Source: DASPUH01 sp035622975 (GTDB taxonomy: Bacteria > Chloroflexota > Limnocylindria > Limnocylindrales > CSP1-4). From it: a stretch of DNA of 19,206 nt. The notes beneath the pieces were generated by a model. That model was not told the DNA's origin and made no database searches. It saw only the letters and a program-made list of their open reading frames with translations. The stretch spans positions 1-19,206 of the forward strand of contig DASPUH010000101.1 of NCBI GenBank assembly GCA_035622975.1. Direction: 5' to 3'. Every line of letters begins with the position of its first letter. Positions within the stretch are counted from its first letter, which is position 1. Below are positions 13,756 to 19,206 of this stretch, piece by piece. Made by a program: the position numbers and the translations under genes.

Positions 13756-15683
13756 CGCCCGGCGGCCGGGAGGGCGGCCCGGCGCGCATCCTCCTGCCGC
13801 TGGCCAACCCGCGCACGGCGGCCGACCTCGTGCGGATCGGCGCGGCGCTGCTGCGTCACGGCGGCAGCCTGACCGCCCTGTCGATCGTGGAGGTCCCCGA
13901 GGGGATGCCCCTCAGCGAGGGCGCCACCCGGGCCCGCCAGGCCCGCCGCCTGCTGCAGCGGGTGCTCGAATTCACGCCCGAAGGCGTGGAGCTCCACCCG
14001 ATCGTCCGCATCGGCCGTCGCGCCGCCGAGGGCATCGTGGAGACGGCCGCCGAGGAGGACGCCGACCTCATCATCTTCGGCTGGGGCGGACGTGCCTCGG
14101 GGGCGGCCGTCTTCAGCCCTACGATCGACGAGGTCGTGCGCGACGCCCCGTGCGACATCGCGGTGGTCAAGCAGCGCGGCATCGGTGCCGTGGCGCGCGT
14201 GCTCGTGCCGGTCCGCGGCGGCCCGCACGCGGAGCTGGCCATGCGGTTCGCGGGCGCCCTCGGCCGCTCCTTCGGGGCCGAGGTGGCCGTCCTGCACGTG
14301 GTGGCGCCCGACCTGGCCCCTGACGACCGCGCACGCACCGAGCGGGCGCTGGCCGCCTTCGTGCGCCGGCATGCTCGAGGCGCTACGCCTCGCCTCGTCG
14401 ACGGCGGCAGCGTCGCCCAGGCGATCCTCCACGAGGCCGACGCGGCCCAGATCCTCGTCATGGGCGCGACCGGGGCTGCGCAGGGGGTGGAACCCGGCGG
14501 TTCGGCGCCGGGCGGGCTCTTCGGCGCGCTGCCCGAGACGGTCGCCCAGCAGGCCCGTCCGACCGTCATCGTGGTCCGGACGCGGGAGCCCCTGAGCGCC
14601 GCCACCTTCGAGGCCCGGGCCCGCCAGGCGGAGACACTCGAGGCGGCCGAGCGCGCGGCGGCCGCCTCGCGCTCGATCCCCACGCGTGTCGACCGCTGGT
14701 TCGCCGAGTCCAACTACGGCCACGTCGAATTCGCCGACCTGGACCGGCTGGTCGAGCTGAAGCATCGCCGCGGCCTGACCATCAGCCTCGTCATCCCCAC
14801 CCTCAACGAAGCGGCCACGATCGGCCCCATCGTCCACCAGGCACGGCGCTTCCTCATGGAGCGCTCGGCGCTGCTCGACGAGCTGCTGGTCATCGACTCC
14901 GACTCGTCCGACGACACGCGGGCCATCGCCCGGGACGAGGGCGCGCGCGTGGTGGTCCACCAGGACGTGCTGCCGCGGTACGGCAGCTACCGCGGCAAGG
15001 GCGAGGCCCTCTGGAAGAGCCTCTTCGAGACCAGCGGCGATCTCGTCGCCTGGTGCGACGCGGATGTCCGCGAGTGGCACCCGCGGTTCGCCTACGGCAC
15101 CCTGGGACCGCTCCTCGCCGAGCCCCGCATCGGCTACGTCAAGGGCTACTACGAGCGGCCCATCGTGGAGGACGGGCACCTCAAGGAGGGCGGCGGTGGG
15201 CGGGTCACGGAGCTCGTCGCGCGGCCCCTCATCAACCTCTTCTTCCCCGAGCTGTCGGGCATGATCCAGCCGCTCGCGGGGGAGTACGCGGGCCGCCGCG
15301 AACACCTGGAGGCGATCCCCTTCTTCACCGGCTACGCCGTGGAGATGGGCCTCCTCATCGACCTCTCGGAACGGCTCGGCCTGGACGGCCTTGGCCAGGT
15401 GGACCTGGAGCGTCGCGTGCACCGCAACCAGGAGCTGGAAGGCCTCTCGCGCATGAGCTTCACCATCCTCCAGGCCGTCATGAAGCGCCTGGAGGAGCGC
15501 CACCGAGCGCGCCTCTTCGCCGAGCTGGGCTCGACCATGAAGCTGCCGCGCTCGTCTCCCGGCCACCTCTCGCTGGAGGTCATCGACCTGGCCGACGCGG
15601 AGCGGCCGCCCATGCTGCGGCTGCCGGAGTACGTGGCCCGCCGAGAGGCCGCGGCCGCCGCTCGAACGCCCGCGGGCGGCTGA
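13752..15683 (+). CDS. gpgS: Tandem UspA domains fused to glucosyl-3-phosphoglycerate synthase
   Basis: 643 residues. Residues about 11-140 and 147-277 are two universal-stress-protein domains: RILLPLANPR with LIIFGWGG, then RVLVPVRGGPHAELAMRFAG with ILVMGATG and a Gly/Ser loop. The second keeps the GxxG of the ATP-binding type. A charged linker (about 278-340) leads to a GT81 domain closely matching mycobacterial GpgS. It has LTISLVIPTLNEAATIG (342-358), YRGKGEALWKSL (413-424), the DAD metal motif at 436-438, GGGGRVTELVARP (480-492), IQPLAGEYAGRREHL (505-519), E531 in GYAVEMG and H557 near the metal site. The synthase part makes glucosyl-3-phosphoglycerate from a nucleotide-glucose and 3-phosphoglycerate. 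Stand-alone GpgS is about 320 residues, so the N-terminal half is extra. No GpgP phosphatase is present here. Nucleotide-controlled activity is an inference. Confidence 0.9.
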   Translation: MTPGGREGGPARILLPLANPRTAADLVRIGAALLRHGGSLTALSIVEVPEGMPLSEGATRARQARRLLQRVLEFTPEGVELHPIVRIGRRAAEGIVETAAEEDADLIIFGWGGRASGAAVFSPTIDEVVRDAPCDIAVVKQRGIGAVARVLVPVRGGPHAELAMRFAGALGRSFGAEVAVLHVVAPDLAPDDRARTERALAAFVRRHARGATPRLVDGGSVAQAILHEADAAQILVMGATGAAQGVEPGGSAPGGLFGALPETVAQQARPTVIVVRTREPLSAATFEARARQAETLEAAERAAAASRSIPTRVDRWFAESNYGHVEFADLDRLVELKHRRGLTISLVIPTLNEAATIGPIVHQARRFLMERSALLDELLVIDSDSSDDTRAIARDEGARVVVHQDVLPRYGSYRGKGEALWKSLFETSGDLVAWCDADVREWHPRFAYGTLGPLLAEPRIGYVKGYYERPIVEDGHLKEGGGGRVTELVARPLINLFFPELSGMIQPLAGEYAGRREHLEAIPFFTGYAVEMGLLIDLSERLGLDGLGQVDLERRVHRNQELEGLSRMSFTILQAVMKRLEERHRARLFAELGSTMKLPRSSPGHLSLEVIDLADAERPPMLRLPEYVARREAAAAARTPAGG

Positions 15684-15690
15684 GCCGGCC

Positions 15691-16848
15691 GTGCGCGTGC
15701 TCATCGCGCCCGACTCGTTCAAGGGCTCGCTGACGAGCGTCCAGGTGGCCCGTGCCCTGGCCGACGGCTGGCGCCGCGCACGCCCCGAGGACACGGTGCA
15801 CCTGGTGCCCCTCGCCGACGGCGGGGAGGGCACGCTCGACGCGCTCCTTGCGGCCGGCGGGTGGCAGGCCCTCCCGGCCGCCGCGGAGGATCCGCTCGGA
15901 CGGCCCGTGCGGGCGCGCTTCCTGCGCGACGAGGCCGGCCGCGGCTGGGCCGTGGTGGAGCTGGCCGAGGCATCGGGCCTGTCACGGATCGCGGCAGCCG
16001 ACCGTGACGCGCTGGCCGCCTCCACGTTCGGGACCGGCCAGGTACTGGCGGCGGCGATCGGCCTGGGATGTCGCGAGATCCGCCTGGGCGTCGGGGGGTC
16101 GGCCACGACCGACGGCGGGGCCGGGCTCCTCACCGCCCTCGGGGCGCGCTTCCTGGACGCCGCGGGCGCGGACGTGCCGCCGGGCGGGGCGGGACTCGAG
16201 CACCTTGCCCGGGTGGACCTGGACGGCCTGTCGCCGGTCCTGGCCGAGGTCAGCCTCACGGTCGCTTCCGACGTCTCCAACCCGCTGCTCGGCGACCACG
16301 GGGCGGCCGCCACCTATGGCCCGCAGAAGGGCGCCGGGCCGGACGACGTCGAGCGACTCGACCGTGCCCTCACCCGCTATGCGGACGTCCTTGAAGCGAC
16401 CACCGGCCACGCCATCCGCGAGGTGCCGGGGGCGGGCGCGGCGGGCGGCGCCACCGCCGGCCTCATCGCCGTCGCCGACCGGTTCCGGAGCCTCGCCGTC
16501 CGGCCCGGGGTCGGCGAGGTGATGGCCCTGGCGGGGTTCGAGGCGGCCCTCCGCGAAAGCGACCTGGTCCTGACCGGCGAGGGCCGGGTCGACGCCCAGA
16601 CCCGGTTCGGCAAGACCGCCCAGGGGGTCGCGGAACGAGCCCGGGCGGCCGGCCTGCCGTGCCTCTGCTTCGGCGGCGGCGTGACGCCGGAAGGCGCGGC
16701 CGTCCTCGCCGCAGCCGGCGCCCTGGCTATCCCCGTGATCGAGGCGCCCGCGACCGTGGATGCCGCGATGGCCGCCGGGACCGCGCCGGTGGAGCGGGCG
16801 GCGGAGCGCACCGCCCGGCTCGTCGGCCTGCTCGGCGTGCCGGGCTGA
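15691..16848 (+). CDS. glxK: Glycerate kinase (type I)
   Basis: 385 residues, the usual length of the GarK/GlxK family. It phosphorylates D-glycerate with ATP, generally to 2-phosphoglycerate. Signatures: VLIAPDSFKGSLTS (3-16), PLADGGEGTLDALL (40-53), then LGVGGSATTDGGAGLL, VASDVSNPLLG with ATYGPQKGA, GAGAAGGATAGL, and LTGEGRVDAQTRFGKTAQG. All are intact. The GTG start lies 7 bp after the preceding stop and gives the exact family N-terminus. Placed behind two glycerate-linked glycosyltransferases, it may return glycerate released from glycosylglycerate to central metabolism or control the free glycerate pool. The stop overlaps the endonuclease III ATG (TGATG). Confidence 0.93.
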   Translation: MRVLIAPDSFKGSLTSVQVARALADGWRRARPEDTVHLVPLADGGEGTLDALLAAGGWQALPAAAEDPLGRPVRARFLRDEAGRGWAVVELAEASGLSRIAAADRDALAASTFGTGQVLAAAIGLGCREIRLGVGGSATTDGGAGLLTALGARFLDAAGADVPPGGAGLEHLARVDLDGLSPVLAEVSLTVASDVSNPLLGDHGAAATYGPQKGAGPDDVERLDRALTRYADVLEATTGHAIREVPGAGAAGGATAGLIAVADRFRSLAVRPGVGEVMALAGFEAALRESDLVLTGEGRVDAQTRFGKTAQGVAERARAAGLPCLCFGGGVTPEGAAVLAAAGALAIPVIEAPATVDAAMAAGTAPVERAAERTARLVGLLGVPG

Positions 16849-17552
16849 TGAGCCCGCGGCAGCGCGGCCGGCCCTGGCCCCTGGAGCGGCGTCGTCCCGG
16901 CCTCATCGCCTTCGTCCTCGACCGCCTGGCGGAGATGTACGGCACGCCGACGTGGCAGCCGCGTCGCGACGCGACGTCCGAGCTGGTCCTGACCATCCTC
17001 AGCCAGCACACCAGCGACCTCAACGCCGAGCGCGCCTTCCTGGAGCTGCGGCGGCGTTTCCCGACGTGGGCCGCGGTGGAGGCCGCGGATCCGGCCGCGC
17101 TCGCGAGCGCCATCCGCGGCGGCGGCCTGGCCGGCCAGAAGGCCCCCCGCATCCGGGAGGCGCTGACCGCCATCCGCGAGGCACGCGGCGACTACGAGCT
17201 GGACTTCCTGGCCTCATGGCCGGCCCTGGAGGCGCGGGACTGGCTGACGCGGATCCCGGGCATCGGGCCCAAGACCGCGTCGGTCGTGCTGCTCTTCTGC
17301 TACGGCCTGCCCCTGATGCCCATCGACACCCATGTCGAGCGGGTCAGCCGGCGGATCGGCCTGATCCGGCCGGCGGCGGACGTCGTCCGCGCGCATGACG
17401 AGCTGCTGCCCGACCTCCCGGCGACCCGCGTGTTCGAGGCGCACGTCAACCTGATCACGCATGGACGTCGCACCTGCCACGCCCGGCGGCCGGCCTGCGA
17501 CCGGTGCCTCGTCGCGGCGCGCTGCCGCTACGTCGACCCGCGAGCCGCCTGA
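16848..17552 (+). CDS. nth: Endonuclease III (DNA glycosylase/AP lyase)
   Basis: 234 residues. It removes oxidised pyrimidines and nicks the abasic site in base-excision repair. The helix-hairpin-helix is LTRIPGIGPKTASVVL with the catalytic lysine K142, and the catalytic aspartate is D160 in PIDTHVERVSRRIG. The [4Fe-4S] cluster cysteines C210, C217, C220 and C226 have the exact C-x6-C-x2-C-x5-C spacing. LTILSQHTSD (48-57) is the usual substrate-pocket segment. ATG 16848 shares one base with the glycerate kinase stop, so expression is probably coupled to it. The last 25 bp overlap the convergent amidase gene. Its place at the end of a solute operon may be incidental or stress-related. Confidence 0.95.
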   Translation: MSPRQRGRPWPLERRRPGLIAFVLDRLAEMYGTPTWQPRRDATSELVLTILSQHTSDLNAERAFLELRRRFPTWAAVEAADPAALASAIRGGGLAGQKAPRIREALTAIREARGDYELDFLASWPALEARDWLTRIPGIGPKTASVVLLFCYGLPLMPIDTHVERVSRRIGLIRPAADVVRAHDELLPDLPATRVFEAHVNLITHGRRTCHARRPACDRCLVAARCRYVDPRAA

Positions 17553-18811
17553 ACGGCCGGCAGCCGGGGCGCCAGCCAGGCGGCCACCGCTCCGAGCGCC
17601 TCGTCATCATCGGCGCGGCCCAGGAGCTGGATGCCGAGCGGCAGCCCCTCCCCGGACCGGTCCGCCGGCAGGGCGATCGCCGGCAGCCCCGCCAGCATCC
17701 CGGGCACGCTCATGCGCGGGTCGCCGGTGGCGCCCAGGCCGAGCGGCGCGATGCCCACCGCGGCCGGCGCGAGGAGCGCGTCGACGGGCTCGAGCGCGAC
17801 CGCGAAGCGGGCGGCGTAGTCACGCCCGAAGCGGCGGGCAGCGGCGACGTCCGCCGCCGGCGTGGCCAGGCCGGCGCGCACGGCGTCCGCGAGGCGTGGC
17901 GGGTAGGCCGACCCGAAGGCGGCCAGCGGCGCGGCGTGGATCGCGGCCGCCTCCACGCGCAGGATCGTCGCGTGCGCCTCGAGCACCGCCGCCAGCGGCC
18001 TCGGCGCGGCGAGCGGCACGATCGCAGCTCCCGCCGCCCGGGCCGCCGCGGCCACCGCGTCGACCGCGGCGCGCATCGCCGGGTCGGCGGCCTCGATGAG
18101 CCACGTGGCGAGGCCCAGGCGCGGAGGCGCGCTGCGTGCGGCGGTCGAGCCAGCGGTCGGGTCGTGCTCCGGCACGCCGGCCGCGATCAACGCCGCGCGC
18201 AGGGCGAGGTCCAGCGTGCGGGCCATCACGCCCACCCGGTCGTAGCTGGGGCTGATGAGGCGCACGCCGTCGAGCGGGAGCCGGCCGGGGCTCGGCAGGA
18301 CCGCCACGAGGCCGCAGAACGAGGCGGGGCGGACGAGCGAGCCGGCCGTCTGGGTGCCCAGGGCAAGGTCGGCCATGCCCGCCGCGACGGCGGCTGCCGA
18401 ACCGGCGCTCGAGCCACCCGGCGTCCGTGCGGGATCCCACGGGTTGCCCGTCGCCGGCGGGTCGAAGTAGGCGAAGGCGGCGGTGGTCGTCTTGCCGATC
18501 ACGGCCGTGCCGGCGGCCCGCAGGCGGTGCACCACCGTCGCGTCGGCCGCGGCCGGGTCGCCGTGGGTGATCGCCGGGGCTCCGCAGCGGGTGGGCAGGC
18601 CCACGACGTCGATGATGTCCTTGACGGCCAGGGTCGTCCCGCGCAGCGCCGGGCGATCCGGGCGGGCATCGACCTGGCGGGCCTCGGCGCGCGCCTCCGC
18701 CGCAGCGACGAGGACGAAGGCACCCAGGGCAGCGTCCCGCTCACGGATCCGGCGCAGGGCGCGTGCGACTGCGGCGGACGCTGGACGGGGCGCACCGTGC
18801 GGTCGGCTCAC
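17528..18811 (-). CDS. Amidase (amidase-signature family)
   Basis: 427 residues from GTG 18811. The Ser-cisSer-Lys triad of the family is complete: K64 in TLAVKDIIDV, S134 in PGGSSAGSAAAVAAG and the nucleophile S158 in GTQTAGSLVRPASFCG, the two serines being the usual 24 residues apart. The enzyme should hydrolyse an amide in the cytoplasm; no signal peptide is seen. The substrate is unknown. It is not likely to be GatA: it is short, has GTQTAGS rather than GSDTGGS, and no gatB or gatC is nearby. An ATG at 18892 would add 27 residues without family character and start upstream of the predicted promoter, so GTG 18811 is preferred. It is convergent with nth (25-bp overlap) and divergent from the DUF885 gene. 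Confidence 0.85.
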   Translation of the reverse strand: MSRPHGAPRPASAAVARALRRIRERDAALGAFVLVAAAEARAEARQVDARPDRPALRGTTLAVKDIIDVVGLPTRCGAPAITHGDPAAADATVVHRLRAAGTAVIGKTTTAAFAYFDPPATGNPWDPARTPGGSSAGSAAAVAAGMADLALGTQTAGSLVRPASFCGLVAVLPSPGRLPLDGVRLISPSYDRVGVMARTLDLALRAALIAAGVPEHDPTAGSTAARSAPPRLGLATWLIEAADPAMRAAVDAVAAAARAAGAAIVPLAAPRPLAAVLEAHATILRVEAAAIHAAPLAAFGSAYPPRLADAVRAGLATPAADVAAARRFGRDYAARFAVALEPVDALLAPAAVGIAPLGLGATGDPRMSVPGMLAGLPAIALPADRSGEGLPLGIQLLGRADDDEALGAVAAWLAPRLPAVQAARGST

Positions 18812-18820
18812 GGGCTCACT

Positions 18821-18826
18821 ATCGTA
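18821..18826 (-). promoter_or_regulatory. -10 element TACGAT for the amidase gene
   Basis: On the minus strand TACGAT ends 9 nt before the amidase GTG at 18811, leaving a 5' leader of about 3 nt or fewer. This is nearly leaderless. No Shine-Dalgarno sequence is seen before the GTG. The 58-bp region between the two divergent genes (18812-18869) must hold both promoters. Confidence 0.4.
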
Positions 18827-18859
18827 CCGACGCGCACCTTGCCGCACGACCGTGCCAGT

Positions 18860-18863
18860 GGAG
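18860..18863 (+). promoter_or_regulatory. Ribosome binding site GGAG of the DUF885 gene
   Basis: GGAG lies 6 nt before GTG 18870, normal Shine-Dalgarno spacing and rare in this window. It favours GTG 18870 over the in-frame GTG at 18858. Confidence 0.35.
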
Positions 18864-18869
18864 CTGACC

Positions 18870-19206
18870 GTGACCGAGCTCGAGCCCCTCATCGATGCTT
18901 TCCTGACCGAGGAGTTCGACGCGGACCCGGTGGGCGCCAGCGGCCTGGGCCTGACCGACTACGACGAGCGCCTGCCCGACCTCACCGCGGCGGCCTTCGA
19001 GGCCCGCGATGCCGCGGCGACCCGCTGGCTGGCCCGGTTCGAGGCGGTCGATCCGGCGGGGCTCGACGGCGATGGGGCGATCGATCGCGACCTCTTGCGA
19101 GCCGTCCTGCGGGGCCGGACGATCCTCGCCGATTGGGCCAACTGGCGGCGCGACCCCCTGACCTACACGAACCCCATCGCCAACGGGCTCTTCGGCCTGT
19201 TCCTGC
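18870..19206 (+). CDS. DUF885 family protein, N-terminal fragment
   Basis: The first 112 codons are visible; the gene runs off the right edge. The reading FDADPVGASGLGLTDYDERL (residues 15-34), then LTAAAFEARDAAATRWLARF, DRDLLRAVLRGR and NPIANGLFGLF, follows the N-terminal pattern of DUF885 proteins. These are HExxH-containing presumed metallopeptidases of about 550-600 residues. The metal site would be downstream of the window, so activity cannot be judged. No signal peptide is seen, unlike some secreted members. The start is GTG 18870 with GGAG 6 nt upstream; GTG 18858 in the same frame is the alternative. It is divergent from the amidase. Confidence 0.72.
   Translation, partial: MTELEPLIDAFLTEEFDADPVGASGLGLTDYDERLPDLTAAAFEARDAAATRWLARFEAVDPAGLDGDGAIDRDLLRAVLRGRTILADWANWRRDPLTYTNPIANGLFGLFL

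Noticed and set aside
13572..16313. Antisense open frame of 913 codons opposite the UspA-GpgS and glycerate kinase genes
   Set aside because: Its translation has no recognisable domains, while the plus strand encodes clear conserved enzymes over the same span.
17528..18811. Glutamyl-tRNA(Gln) amidotransferase subunit A for the amidase
   Set aside because: The signature is GTQTAGS rather than GSDTGGS, the protein is shorter than typical GatA, and no gatB or gatC is nearby.
18812..18892. Longer amidase start at ATG 18892
   Set aside because: The extra 27 residues resemble no amidase N-terminus, would overlap the start of the divergent DUF885 gene, and lie upstream of the TACGAT promoter.

Overview
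The window is very GC-rich (about 70% or more by eye), densely packed, and free of mobile elements, RNA genes and CRISPR arrays. Many genes overlap by ATGA, GTGA or TGATG junctions. The gene mix is a leucine-catabolic carboxylase set, a glucosyl-3-phosphoglycerate synthase of the mycobacterial GpgS type, paired UspA domains, a DUF885 protein and a PdxS start. Together with frequent leaderless-looking promoters this suggests a high-GC Chloroflexota (Limnocylindria-like) or Actinomycetota-like bacterium. The phylum is an inference and was not tested.

Region 1 (1-7140): the first 22 codons of pdxS point left. To the right lies a leucine/isovalerate degradation block: methylcrotonyl-CoA carboxylase beta subunit, a MOSC-GNAT fusion protein, a LiuC-type methylglutaconyl-CoA hydratase, methylcrotonyl-CoA carboxylase biotin subunit, and hydroxymethylglutaryl-CoA lyase. 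Together these convert 3-methylcrotonyl-CoA to acetoacetate and acetyl-CoA. The biotin subunit is unusual: it starts with a MerR/excisionase-type helix-turn-helix. Its promoter carries a perfect 9-bp direct repeat lying over the -35 and -10 elements, so it may be an enzyme that also regulates its own gene.

Region 2 (7141-12337): an HNH endonuclease (possibly preceded by a tiny leaderless leader peptide), a CCA-adding tRNA nucleotidyltransferase, a small TPR protein and a UDP-glucose 4-epimerase form a tightly coupled run. A separate transcript follows with a protein that looks like the adenylation domain of an ATP-dependent DNA ligase whose catalytic residues are lost, and then an acetyltransferase-like protein whose best start is a CTG overlapping the previous stop.

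Region 3 (12338-17552): a probable compatible-solute operon with a mannosylglycerate/glucosylglycerate-synthase-like glycosyltransferase, a fusion of two UspA domains to glucosyl-3-phosphoglycerate synthase, glycerate kinase, and endonuclease III. Region 4: a convergent amidase (overlapping the endonuclease III end by 25 bp) and, divergent from it, the start of a DUF885 protein.

At least six starts sit 6-7 nt after a -10-like hexamer with no Shine-Dalgarno sequence, which points to leaderless transcription as a common mode here. No gene-free stretch exceeds 300 bases; the longest is 68-254 (187 bp), the pdxS/carboxylase divergent promoter region. The long antisense open frames are GC-driven shadows.
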